From positions 62,001 through 126,000 of the forward strand of contig CAWEDK010000039.1 in assembly GCA_963807865.1 (NCBI GenBank): DNA of 64,000 bases, written 5' to 3'. Positions 1 through 7,443 of this stretch are shown piece after piece. The DNA is from VAZQ01 sp963807865. GTDB taxonomy: Bacteria; Pseudomonadota; Alphaproteobacteria; Rhizobiales; Xanthobacteraceae. The translations under genes were made by a program, and so were the position numbers. Below the pieces are notes generated by a model that was not told where the DNA came from, did not search any database, and worked only from the letters and a program-made list of their open reading frames with translations. How positions within the stretch are numbered: the first letter of the stretch is position 1; every line of letters begins with the position of its first letter.

Positions 1-2
1 CC

Positions 3-254
3 GAGCTGCGGACCGAGCAGTACGGCTACACGTTGCGCAAGACCCTGGCCGATCACGGGATGGCGATCGAAGAGGGCACGCTGTACCCGCTTCTGCGCCG
101 GCTGGAAAGCCAGGGGCTGCTGGTCAGCCGATGGCAAGAAGAAGACAAGCGCAACAAACGTTTCTACCGCCTCTCCCCGGAAGGCAAGCTGATCCTCAAG
201 CAGCTCGTCGCCGAGTGGAGGCGCATCAATTCCTCGCTGGACGAAATCCTTTAA
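3..254 (+). CDS. PadR-family transcriptional regulator, 5' end outside window
   Basis: The reading frame is open from the first bases of the window, so the N-terminus is missing. The visible 83 residues have the PadR winged-helix signature: YGYTLRK, then EEGTLYPLLRRLESQGLL, then a basic wing ending in FYRLSPEGK. PadR proteins are dimeric DNA-binding repressors. The stop lies 15 bases before a HAAS-domain membrane protein that has its own AAGAAGGAG ribosome site, so the two are probably co-transcribed. PadR genes paired with HAAS/DUF1700-type membrane proteins are a known arrangement in Firmicutes and Acidobacteriota. The ligand is unknown. Confidence 0.88.
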   Translation, partial: ELRTEQYGYTLRKTLADHGMAIEEGTLYPLLRRLESQGLLVSRWQEEDKRNKRFYRLSPEGKLILKQLVAEWRRINSSLDEIL

Positions 255-269
255 GAAGGAGCAACGATC

Positions 270-1238
270 ATGGAGCTTCTCGACCGCTACCTGCAGTCCG
301 TGAAATGGCTGCTGCCGAAGGAACAGAAGGAGGACATCCTCGCCGAGCTGTCCGAGGACATCCGATCGCAGATCGAAGAGAAGGAGGCCGAGCTCGGCCG
401 CAGGCTCGACGAGAGCGAGCTGGAAGCCATCCTCCAGCGCTGGGGACATCCGATGCTGGTGGCCCAGCGCTATCTGCCGCAGCAGCATCTGATCGGTCCG
501 GTCTGGTTCCCGGTCTACCAGTTCGTGCTGAAGATGGTGGGCCTGTGCTACCTGGTGCCGTGGCTGCTGATCTGGCTTTTCCTCGTGATCTTCGTGCCCT
601 CCTATCGCGCGGAGCATCCCGGCCTCGCCCTGATCGGCAGCCTGGAGTCCTTTCTTCTGATCGTCGTGTTCGCCTTCACTGCGATCACCGTGGGCTTCGC
701 GTTCGCGGAAAGGTCCAAGATCCTGGAAAGGTGGAGCCCGCGCAAGCTGCCGGTCGCCGATCCCAACCGGATCTCGCGCTCCGAATCGATCGGCGAGCTG
801 GTGGGCAACCTGGTGTTCGCTCTCCTGGTGGGTGGACGTGCTCCGGCTTCCCTCGATCGAGCCCGTGCACGATCACGCTGGCGCCGATCTGGAGCAACTC
901 TCTACTGGCCCATCCTGCTGGTGGTGCTGGCCGCGGTGGCGATGGATGCCGTCAACACCGTCCGGCCCTGGTGGACGCGGCTGCGCTCCGGCCTGCGCCT
1001 CGGGATCGACGCTGGCCGAGCTGGCCCTCATCTGCATCCTGCTCTCCGCAGGTCCTGGGTCGATATTACCCTCCCGAACGTTCCAGCGGCCAAAGTCGCA
1101 GAGCTGGCAAAGTGGATCAACCTGTCGATCGGGGTGACGATCCTGGTGATCGGAATCGTGACGATCGTGGGGATCGTGCGCGGCATCCGGCGCCTCCGCC
1201 GGCCGAAGGCGACGCTGGTCGGCGTATTGAGCGCCTGA
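270..1238 (+). CDS. HAAS-domain (DUF1700-like) integral membrane protein
   Basis: The N-terminal 75 residues form the helical HAAS signalling domain (LLPKEQKEDILAELSEDI, then a helix ending in ILQRWGHP). After this come hydrophobic segments near residues 85-115, 125-145, 210-225 and 285-305. Two stretches (about 829-901 and 1,014-1,078) read better when each is corrected for three successive one-base insertions. The frame leaves and comes back, so the ORF looks intact while about 45 residues in the middle are wrong. It follows the PadR gene by 15 bases and is presumably regulated with it. The biochemical role is unknown; partners of PadR/HAAS pairs usually respond to envelope stress. Confidence 0.75.
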   Translation: MELLDRYLQSVKWLLPKEQKEDILAELSEDIRSQIEEKEAELGRRLDESELEAILQRWGHPMLVAQRYLPQQHLIGPVWFPVYQFVLKMVGLCYLVPWLLIWLFLVIFVPSYRAEHPGLALIGSLESFLLIVVFAFTAITVGFAFAERSKILERWSPRKLPVADPNRISRSESIGELVGNLVFALLVGGRAPASLDRARARSRWRRSGATLYWPILLVVLAAVAMDAVNTVRPWWTRLRSGLRLGIDAGRAGPHLHPALRRSWVDITLPNVPAAKVAELAKWINLSIGVTILVIGIVTIVGIVRGIRRLRRPKATLVGVLSA

Positions 1239-1321
1239 GGAGGGGGATGATGGGTAGGCGAAACACCGCGGGTTTCGCCACGGTGCGAGGCAGGGTTTCC
1301 TTCTCTCGGGAGGGAATCTAC

Positions 1322-1745
1322 ATGACCCGCAAGCCGAACGACCGACCGGCGCATTCATCGGAGCTTCGTGGACCGCGCTCCTGGCCGGGGCCATCGCCAC
1401 CTGGTTGGACTCTGGAATGCCGGCATGCCGCTGAACGAGAAGGGCTTCTACTTCACCATCTTCATGTATGCCCTAATCTCGGCCATTTCATTGCAGAAGT
1501 CCGTGCGTGACAGGCTGGAGGGAGGCGCTGTAACGGCCATCTACTTCGGCCTGTGCTGGTTTTCGATCGGCCTGTCGATCCTCATGCTTCTGATCGGCCT
1601 GTGGAATGCATCCCTGTCGAGCAGCGAGAAGGGCTTCTATGCCATGGCCTTCCTGCTGAGCCTCTTTGCCGCGGTGGCCATTCAAAAGAACGTGCGGGAT
1701 GTTGCCTCCTTGGGAGGAACTCGGACATCCCTGACGCCCGAAGTG
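1322..1745 (+). CDS. YiaA/YiaB two-helix domain membrane protein (frameshifted)
   Basis: Translation gives two repeats of the YiaA/B pattern: FIGASWTALLAGA, LWNAGMPLNEKGFYF and LQKSVRDRLEG, followed by LLIGLWNASL, SSEKGFYAMAFLL and IQKNVRD. This family of small inner-membrane proteins has no known function. The ATG at 1,322 follows a GGGAGG-type ribosome site. At least two frame changes (near 1,350 and 1,395) split the N-terminal half. No clear stop follows the domain: the frame runs straight into the heptapeptide array, so the end given is where the domain stops. Either one long protein or two separate genes is possible. Confidence 0.65.
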
Positions 1746-2385
1746 GGCGTCACAGCCGCCACAGGACGGGAGAGGCCACGCTACGATCCCGATGGGCAAC
1801 ATTCCCAGCAGGATGGGAGACATCCCCATCCTGCTGGGAGAGGCTCCCACCCTGATGGAGAGCTTCCGTTCCAGGCCGGAAGCCTCTCATCCCGCTGGGA
1901 GAGGCTCCCATACAGGTGGGGACCGTCGCCATCCTGATGGGAGAGGATGTCATCCCAGTGGGGAACGCTCCATCCGGATTAGAAACGGTCTCCATCCCGA
2001 GATGCGAAGCTCTCCTCTGCAAGTACGGCGCTCGCATTCCGGGTTGTCGTACGTGCCGATTCCGGATCGGAGTGTTTCCCTTCGGAATCGTGGTGTTGCC
2101 CATCTGGATGGGGATGACGCACTCGGAGCTGGAAAGCGCTCCGCAGCGCCGGGGGCGGAATGCGCGATTCAGGGGCGGGAGCCGCCCTGCGCGGCGGCAT
2201 CGCCCCGGCCAGGAAGGGGATCGTCGCAGCCCGGGAGGGCGGCGTTCCACTTCAGGTGCGCTCGTTCCCGAGCCGGATCGATGCCTTCTCCCCTCGAAGA
2301 GGGAAGAGTCGGGAGCAGGGAGGGCGGCATGCCCGACCAGGGGGAGAGTGAGATCCACCGGGATCGACATGTTCTCCGATCAGTA
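1705..2385 (+). repeat. Degenerate 21-bp tandem array, heptapeptide-coding in places
   Basis: From just after the YiaA domain the sequence keeps a 21-base rhythm. Each unit begins near TGGG or GGGA, has TCCC or CATCC about ten bases later and ends in CAGG, CCTG or CCGG. Translated with frame corrections, it gives heptads with Gly and Pro at fixed positions, for example MGNIPSR, MGDIPIL, LGEAPTL, VGNAPSG, and later RGGIAPA, RKGIVAA, REGGVPL. The alternating GGGA and TCCC also make local inverted repeats. About 25 diverged units are visible. Both strands are partly open, so coding is likely but not proven. No known repeat family is recognised. Confidence 0.6.
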
Positions 2386-2429
2386 GAGGGAATGACGCCG
2401 ACCAAGTCGCGAGTTCCGCTGCCGAACCT

Positions 2430-3250
2430 ACTAACGCCCCCGCCGAGAGGCAAGCGTCCGCGCTTTCCATCATTCGCCGCACAGCACGCCACGTATGGCT
2501 TACCCGAACCGCACCGGCATGAGTCACCAGGGCTGACATCGTTGAAGCTCGAAAGGATCGTGGCCAGCAACACTTCCTGGCCATGCATCATCATGTTCGA
2601 CGCCGCGCTCCCGCGCTTCCACCCAGGCTAGGTGCTTCGCCAACCAAATGGAAGTGAAGTTGGCGTATTGCCTTGCCCCATCGGTGCCTGACACCCAGTA
2701 GCCGTCGGCTGGGAAAAGCACACATAGGGCATCAATGCCGTTGAATAGGTGGGGCGGCTGTCCCAAAGGGTGAAGAGCATCGATTCGCGGCGAAAGCGAT
2801 CGGGCGATCGGGCAACCAGGCGGGCGACGGTACGTAATTTCGACTATGAAGACACCGTGCAGGCATGGGCGAGTTGAAACTCGCGGCAGGGTCGATGAGT
2901 TCCGCCGCAGTCCTCGTAATGAGCGAGGGCGCCGTCCTTCAACACTCGAACTGACCGGTCTTCGGCGAGATCGGTGACGATCGCTTGGATCTCTTTCAGC
3001 GGCATCCCAAGGGGGAACGGAGTAATCGTTCCCGCCAAGTAAGTACGTACTCTCCACACTCATTGCGCTCGACCTGCTCTCGGGGAGTTTCAGGACCGCT
3101 TGCACCAAGCACCCGGAGGGGCTCCTTGTATCGCCGACGAATTATCGGACGGAACGACGGGTACGCCATGGCCATGTTCTCGACCTCCCGCGCCCACCAT
3201 GGATTGAGTTCAGCTGCCCCCCACCAGCAGCGCGGAAGGTCGTCAAACAT
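2430..3250 (-). CDS. Bacterial E2-like (ubiquitin-conjugating fold) protein with C-terminal SEC-C motif (frameshifted)
   Basis: The frame is broken at least three times, but the pieces join into one protein of about 270 residues. They read MFDDLPRCWWGAAELNPWW, then PLKEIQAIVTDLAEDRSVRV, then IVEITYRRPPG and PPHLFNGIDALCVLFPA, then YANFTSIWLAKHLAWVEA, ending in GDSCRCGSGKPYVACC. The middle part has the order typical of prokaryotic E2-like domains: a strand Y-R-P, P-H-L-F, a putative catalytic Cys in ALCVLF (codon 2,722-2,724), then a WL helix. The end is a CxCG...CC zinc-binding SEC-C motif (2,481-2,520). The ATG at 3,250 lies just after the stop of a small His/Pro-rich ORF. No E1 or JAB gene is visible nearby. 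The stop position is approximate. Confidence 0.62.
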
Positions 3251-3251
3251 C

Positions 3252-3368
3252 TTACCGGTCTCCGTGAGGCCGAGGCGGCCGAACGGGCCCGCCGGGAGGC
3301 TCCGGATGCGGCGGGTGCTCCGGGTGCGGGGGATGCTCCGGGTGCGGGGGATGATCGTCTTTTGCCAT
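3252..3368 (-). CDS. Small His/Pro/Glu-rich ORF upstream of the E2-like gene
   Basis: This 38-residue ORF is preceded by a strong AGAAGGAG ribosome site eight bases before ATG. It begins MAKDDHPPHPEHPPHPEHP and continues as a Pro/Arg-rich tail. Its stop is followed one base later by the ATG of the E2-like gene, so the two would be translationally coupled. His/Pro-rich N-termini occur on some bacterial ubiquitin-like proteins that travel with E2 genes, but no ubiquitin-like fold is visible here. A frameshift could have separated this leader from the following protein. Function unknown. Confidence 0.5.
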   Translation of the reverse strand: MAKDDHPPHPEHPPHPEHPPHPEPPGGPVRPPRPHGDR

Positions 3369-3488
3369 CTGATTCTCCTTCTGTAGACTTGCCGAAGCGA
3401 CCATCGATTGCGATGACCCACTTCTCCGTTAACGTGGTTCCTTTCGGACCAACTCCGCGCACAGGATTCGGCAGAAGCCATCCAACTC

Positions 3489-3520
3489 CCCCCTGCGGAT
3501 CTAGGGGGCAACTGCCCCCT
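3489..3520 (+). promoter_or_regulatory. Two mutually exclusive C/G hairpins between divergent operons
   Basis: CCCCCT (3,489-3,494) can pair with AGGGGG (3,503-3,508). The same AGGGGGCA (3,503-3,510) can instead pair with TGCCCCCT (3,513-3,520). Only one can form at a time, which is the geometry of an attenuator or switch. It lies between the minus-strand E2-like locus and the plus-strand sigma-like operon. Function is inference only. Confidence 0.4.
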
Positions 3521-3526
3521 ACATGT

Positions 3527-3597
3527 CCTATGCTCTCCGGGAAGGGGGATTTGGACAGAGCCTCGGTGTCCAATCTGGGGTGCCGAGAGAGCATAGG
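3527..3597 (+). repeat. Nested inverted repeat before the sigma-like gene
   Basis: The outer arms CCTATGCTCTC (3,527-3,537) and GAGAGCATAGG (3,587-3,597) match perfectly over 11 bases. Inside them TTGGACA (3,551-3,557) and TGTCCAA (3,567-3,573) also pair. The right outer arm ends 11 bases before the ATG at 3,609. It could be a double operator for a dimeric regulator or a folded leader RNA. Confidence 0.55.
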
Positions 3598-3608
3598 GAA
3601 GTGGACGG

Positions 3609-4220
3609 ATGAAGGCCGACGAGAAAGAGGCAGCGAGTCCCGACGAGATCAGCCAGGCCATGGCGGGGCTGACGGCTGCTGATTTGCGGAAGCTTCAGAA
3701 GTTCGCCCGCTTTCGCATGGCCGCCCTCGGGGCCTGTCACGGGGACGGGACTATGAGGATCTCCTGGAAGAAGCAATGGCGGCGACTCTTGACGGACGCC
3801 GCGCATGGCGTAAGAGCAGCGTAACGTTCGTGAATCACCTCATGGCCGTGATGAGAAGCACGTCGGACAACTGGGCGACGAGGGAAGACCAGCGGGAGGT
3901 GGTGGAGGCCGAGCTTTATGGCGCCGCTCAGGACGAGGATGAGGCTGACGACCTCCTGGGTGCGGTCAAGCCGACCGCTGCCGGCCAAGAGACGCAACTG
4001 ATCGAGAAAGAAGCACTAGAGGCTCTCGAAGCCGTCTGTCTCGGATGACCCGATTACCCGCGAAGTGCTGAGCGCCCTGCAACTCGGCCTCAAGGGGCAG
4101 GAGCTTAAGGATACCCTGGGGATCACTGAGGATCAGCTGCGCGCAGCGATGCGGAAGATCGACCGGCGTACGCAAGCACTCCAGCCACGGTTCGCCGCGG
4201 TGGCTCGGCGGGAGGAGTAA
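3609..4220 (+). CDS. Sigma-70-like / helix-turn-helix regulatory protein (frameshifted)
   Basis: Three frame pieces join into a protein of about 203 residues. The first part has LTAADLRKLQKFARFRM, then DYEDLLEEAMAATLDGRRAW, VTFVNHLMAVMRSTSDNW and an acidic stretch. The last part has REVLSALQLGLKGQELKDTL followed by LRAAMRKIDRRTQ. This order (region-2-like helices, acidic linker, HTH helices with an LKGQEL core) resembles small ECF-type sigma-like proteins of phage or island origin. Frame breaks occur near 3,755 and 4,044. It starts 11 bases after a large inverted repeat and its stop is 3 bases before the next gene, so it probably heads a three-gene operon. Assignment as a true sigma factor is uncertain. 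Confidence 0.5.
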
Positions 4221-4223
4221 GAC

Positions 4224-4673
4224 ATGCCAAAGAGACCACAAGACTACCGCGGCGAACTCAGAGAAGTAATGAATGCGCTGGCCGAGGCTGTTGCCGAGGC
4301 ATCGGCTGAGGAAATCCTGGCAGAGGCCCAGGAAGCAGGGCTGGATCTTGAAGCCGAAGCCGAAAGCGTGCGCGCTATACTGCGCCGAAGCGTCGAGAAA
4401 TTCAGAAAGCGAAAACTGGAGCAAGCTCGTCGTGACTATGAGCTAGCCGCTTCAGCTCTATTCACAAAAAAGTACTCTCTTCCCGAGACACCTCGTGAGA
4501 GGAGGAGCCTTCTGACCAACATACTTACTGCCAAACCGCAGATGCAAGGCATGCTTACCGTGCAATTTCGAGAACTAGATCAGCTGAGTGATGAGGATAT
4601 TGAAAGCTCCCTCAGAAAACTCGCGGAGCTTGGCATGCTGGACGACCTTTTAGAAAAGCCAACCGAGGAATGA
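4224..4673 (+). CDS. Hypothetical helical protein, middle gene of the sigma-like/IrrE operon
   Basis: The protein is 149 residues, uninterrupted and almost entirely helical. The first 80 residues are rich in Ala and Glu with a likely coiled coil (LAEAVAEASAEEILAEAQEA). A second helical part includes ETPRERRSLLTNILTAKPQM and EDIESSLRKLAELGMLDDLL. GGAGGAGTAAGAC immediately before the ATG serves as the ribosome site and also contains the stop of the previous gene. Its TGA overlaps the ATG of the ImmA/IrrE gene. It has more AT-rich codons than its surroundings, which suggests acquired DNA. No family is recognised. Confidence 0.7.
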   Translation: MPKRPQDYRGELREVMNALAEAVAEASAEEILAEAQEAGLDLEAEAESVRAILRRSVEKFRKRKLEQARRDYELAASALFTKKYSLPETPRERRSLLTNILTAKPQMQGMLTVQFRELDQLSDEDIESSLRKLAELGMLDDLLEKPTEE

Positions 4674-5442
4674 GCATTAAGAAGCTTCATTAGTCCAATC
4701 GCTCTGCTTCAGGAGCTTGGCATAACTGAACCGCAGGATATCGATATCGAGGCCATCGCTCAATATTGCGGAGCCACGATCGTATACGAGAACCTGCACG
4801 GCTGTGAAGCTCAGATCGTAGGAAGAGGAAATCGGGCTATTATCGCTGTCCGGAAAGATTCTCCGCGGTCCCGGCAGCGCTTCTCGGGAGCTCATGAGCT
4901 TGGGCATTGGATGTGCGATCGCGGGCGGGCCGCCTTTGCTTGCGTCGAGAAATCGTTTCTTCGGGAGTGGTCCAAAGACAATCCAGAGACCAGGGCAAAT
5001 CGATATGCAGCAGACCTACTGCTACCGGAATCTCTCTTCAAGAGAGATGCTCGCGGCAAGGACATGACTTAGTGACAGCACGAGAACTTGCTGACAGATA
5101 CCAGGCGAGTCTCACGGCTACCACGATTCGGTTAGTAGAACTCGGCTCCTTTCCAGCGATGGTCGTCTGCATGGAGCAAGGACGACGGAAATGGTTTGTA
5201 CGTGGACCGGATGTTCCGGTAGTCTATGGCCCGTCGAGAGGCTGCAACGAGACAGCTTGGCATATGAGTTGATGGAGGGTGGGAAAGCAGATGGGCCAAT
5301 CGACATTGAAGCGAGCAGTTGGATTGATCATCCGGACGCGGAGCGCTTCCCCATTTCGGAGGATTCAGTAAGAAGCGGTGATTTCGTCCTTAGTCTCCTG
5401 TGGTGGAAGGACGAACGCCAGCTTCTTGAATTGGGCGAATGA
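4670..5442 (+). CDS. ImmA/IrrE-family zinc metallopeptidase (frameshifted)
   Basis: The ATG overlaps the previous stop (ATGA). Corrected for an extra base at about 4,692 and two further breaks near 5,073 and 5,225, it reads as one protein of about 255 residues. The zinc motif HELGH (4,893-4,907) sits in FSGAHELGHWMCD and is followed by NRYAADLLLP, the third-ligand region of this family. The N-terminal part (IDIEAIAQYCGATIVYENL) is also typical. The C-terminus, including LADRYQASLTATTIRL and an acidic tail, is less conserved. IrrE/ImmA proteases cleave repressors to induce islands or stress genes. The likely target here is the neighbouring regulator or the E2-like locus (inference). Confidence 0.8.
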
Positions 5443-5563
5443 AGAATAGACGCCGAAGCTCGAGATTATCCTGGAGGTGGCTGCATAGTGCTGGAGAGGG
5501 GTACCAGAGGTTTCCGGAGCCGCCAATCATGCTAGTGCTCAGGAGAGGTGAGGGTTTCGGGAG

Positions 5564-5971
5564 TCAGCCTGCCTCAAACGGGTTCAGAGTCCCAACCTCC
5601 AGCGGGGCAAAGTCGCGGACATTTCGAGTCACGACCACCAAGTGATGAACGATGGCCGTAGCGGCAATCAGCGCATCGGCCATAAGGTCGTCGGAGCGCC
5701 GGTGCATCAGCTTCGCCCAGACGCGGAAGATCTGTCCGTCCAGCGGCAGGACGTTCCAGGTTCGCGCCACCTGGTCGATCCACAGCTCGATCTCAGAGGC
5801 CTTCTCCGGGTCCTGTTCGCGGGTGATCTCGACCCCGGCCTGTAGCTCGCCCAGGGTAACGGCGGACAGGTGAAGGTCGTGGTCGGCAATCCCTTCAAGC
5901 CAAGCCACCACGGCTCCATGAGGCCGTGGGCGTCTCAGCTCCGAGATGACGTTAGTGTCGAGGAGATACAC
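5564..5971 (-). CDS. vapC: VapC-type PIN-domain toxin
   Basis: From a GTG start the protein is 135 residues. It begins VYLLDTNVISELRRP, the PIN-domain acid motif, and has LSAVTLGELQAGVE with the conserved Glu, DDLMADALIAATA with two Asp, and VVTRNVRDFAPL near the end. This places four acidic residues as expected for a Mg-dependent RNase. The start lies five bases after the stop of the Phd-type antitoxin. A base insertion in that antitoxin makes the two appear fused in one frame. VapC toxins usually cleave tRNA or rRNA; the target here is not known. Confidence 0.88.
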   Translation of the reverse strand: MYLLDTNVISELRRPRPHGAVVAWLEGIADHDLHLSAVTLGELQAGVEITREQDPEKASEIELWIDQVARTWNVLPLDGQIFRVWAKLMHRRSDDLMADALIAATAIVHHLVVVTRNVRDFAPLEVGTLNPFEAG

Positions 5972-5976
5972 GAGCC

Positions 5977-6253
5977 CTACTCGAGCGCCGCGGGAGCCCG
6001 CCGACGCCACTGGCGGCGCGGGGGTACCGGGATCTCGGCTCGTGGCGCCTCTGCGAGGAGCAGTTCCTTGAGCGTCGGCCGCGCCGAACTCTGGAGCCGG
6101 CGCCACTCCTCGAATGGGAACCAGGACGGCGGCCTCTACGCCCTGCTGGGTGACGATCTGCGGACCTTCGTTGAGGCTCGCCTCAAGCAGCTCGCTGAAG
6201 TGAGCCTTCGCGTCCTGGACCGGCCACCGCCTTGCGGATTGATCTGCAGCCAT
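5977..6253 (-). CDS. Phd/YefM-type antitoxin of the VapC toxin (frameshifted)
   Basis: The N-terminus MAADQSARRWPVQDAKAHFS, followed by ELLEASLNEGPQIVTQQG and EAAVLVP, is the DNA-binding part of Phd/YefM antitoxins. After an extra base near 6,115 the true frame continues as WRRLQSSARPTLKELLLAEAP and ends RRAPAALE. The TAG is five bases from the toxin GTG. The ATG at 6,253 was preferred over the one at 6,265 because of the GGGGGTG just before it. Such antitoxins bind the toxin and repress their own promoter, which would lie in the 90-160 bases shared with the divergent ribbon-helix-helix gene. Confidence 0.8.
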
Positions 6254-6415
6254 ACGCACCCCCATTGGTGAGTTATAGGACGAGTTCTCTCAGTTGGCAA
6301 GGCCGGCGGAGGTTTCGGCTTGCAGTGCCGAACCTCATCGAGGTAGCCTGCTTCCATGTCGGACTTACCTGGAGCCGAGTCTCCTGCGGCCTGCGATTCC
6401 CAGAGAGAAGAGCCT

Positions 6416-6703
6416 ATGAAGATGGGCAAGCTCCGTGAGCGACTGCGCAAGGATCGGCCGATGACGACGATCAGTCTTCGGATGCCGGAGGACGTCGTCG
6501 ATGAGCTCAAGCAGGTCGCTCCGCTCCTCGGCTTCTCCGGGTATCAACCCCTGATCCGCACTTACATCGGGCAGGGATTACGCCAGGATCTGGAACGGCT
6601 CTCCCAGCAACCCGGGATCGAGCGGATCATCGAGAGCCTGCGCCGGCATGGAGTGGTCGAAGAGGTGATCAACTCCGCCATCGCCGAGCTGAGATCGACT
6701 TGA
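6416..6703 (+). CDS. Ribbon-helix-helix (CopG/BrnA-like) DNA-binding protein
   Basis: The protein has 95 residues from the ATG at 6,416, which has AGAGAAG ten bases upstream. It contains MTTISLRMPEDVVDELKQVA followed by a helix with YQPLIRTYIGQGLRQDL, the beta-strand/helix/helix pattern of BrnA/CopG antitoxins. No matching BrnT-type or other toxin is adjacent, and the next gene is mraZ. It could be an orphan antitoxin or a simple repressor. It is transcribed away from vapBC. Confidence 0.7.
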   Translation: MKMGKLRERLRKDRPMTTISLRMPEDVVDELKQVAPLLGFSGYQPLIRTYIGQGLRQDLERLSQQPGIERIIESLRRHGVVEEVINSAIAELRST

Positions 6704-6875
6704 CGCCGGGGTGCTGATCCGCCCTCCCAAGCGCACGGCTCCCGCACTCCGCTTCTTCTAGTGACCTACGACTTCCCAGCCCCGGGTCACTGCCCTTCCC
6801 TGTCCCCACCTTCGCTTTGTTTGCGCCTCTTCGGTGGTCCGGAATGGGCGTTTCGGCGGCCCGCAGCGGGTTTCA

Positions 6876-6910
6876 GTGGAAGAAAGTGGAAAAAAATGGA
6901 CAAAAGTGGA
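6876..6910 (+). promoter_or_regulatory. MraZ operator: four boxes with 10-bp period
   Basis: GTGGA occurs at 6,876, 6,886 and 6,906, with ATGGA at 6,896, always with a five-base A-rich spacer. MraZ is known to bind direct TGGGN/GTGG repeats with this spacing upstream of its own gene. A possible -10 element TAAGAT lies at 6,921-6,926, so bound MraZ would cover the -35 region. The operon is therefore probably autorepressed, as in other bacteria. Confidence 0.85.
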
Positions 6911-6968
6911 GGAAGGTTGCTAAGATCCCATCCTCAGGACAGTTGTACTTCGGGGTGGGGGTCCAACC

Positions 6969-7406
6969 ATGTTCCGCGGAAGCTCGCCAGCCAAGATCGA
7001 CGACAAGGGGCGTCTGAAGATCCCGACGGACTTCCGTCGGCTGCTGGAGGAGCGCTACGGCCCCGACTCTTCGTCACCTCCGTGCTGGGCGATTCCGCGC
7101 TGATCTACCCGTGCCGGTCTGGGAGGAGATCGAGGCGCGTCTCCAGGCGGTGCCGTCGACGGACCGCGTCAAGGAGCGCTACCTGGAGCGGGTCAACTAC
7201 TTCGGGCAGCAGGTGCGGCTCGACGTGCAGGGCCGGATGCTGATCCCGCAGATCCTGCGGGAGAGCGCCGGCATGAACGGCGACGTGGTGGTGACCGGGC
7301 AGCTCGACCACCTGGTGGTCTGGAACCACGAGCGGTTCCTGGCGCGGCTGGACGAGCAGCCGTTCACCGAGGACGACTTCCGTGCCTCAGCTCGCGCGGG
7401 ATCTAG
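6969..7406 (+). CDS. mraZ: Transcriptional regulator MraZ (frameshifted)
   Basis: The protein begins MFRGSSPAKIDDKGRLKIPT and its second repeat holds YFGQQVRLDVQGRMLIPQIL, the two SpoVT/AbrB-like beta-hairpin repeats of MraZ. Missing bases near 7,060, 7,110 and 7,385 break the frame. Corrected length is about 145 residues, normal for the family. It forms a ring-shaped oligomer that binds the repeats at 6,876-6,910 and controls the dcw operon. The sequence resembles acidobacterial MraZ more than proteobacterial ones (from memory of the family). rsmH follows. Confidence 0.93.
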
Positions 7407-7443
7407 GCGAGCTGGAGCCCGGAGAGGAGGGCTACCCGAGCCG

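Noticed and set aside
131..1510. 459-residue plus-strand ORF
   Set aside because: It is an alternative frame across PadR, HAAS and YiaA; only short pieces of it are real, due to inserted bases.
1705..2385. Possible CRISPR array
   Set aside because: The period is 21 bases with no distinction between repeat and spacer, units are degenerate, and no cas gene is near.
4677..5306. Minus-strand ORFs opposite the IrrE gene
   Set aside because: The HELGH-containing plus-strand gene explains the region; the minus ORFs have no start signals or known motifs.
5439..5645. 68-residue plus-strand ORF after the IrrE gene
   Set aside because: It overlaps the end of the convergent vapC gene, has no ribosome site and a random composition.
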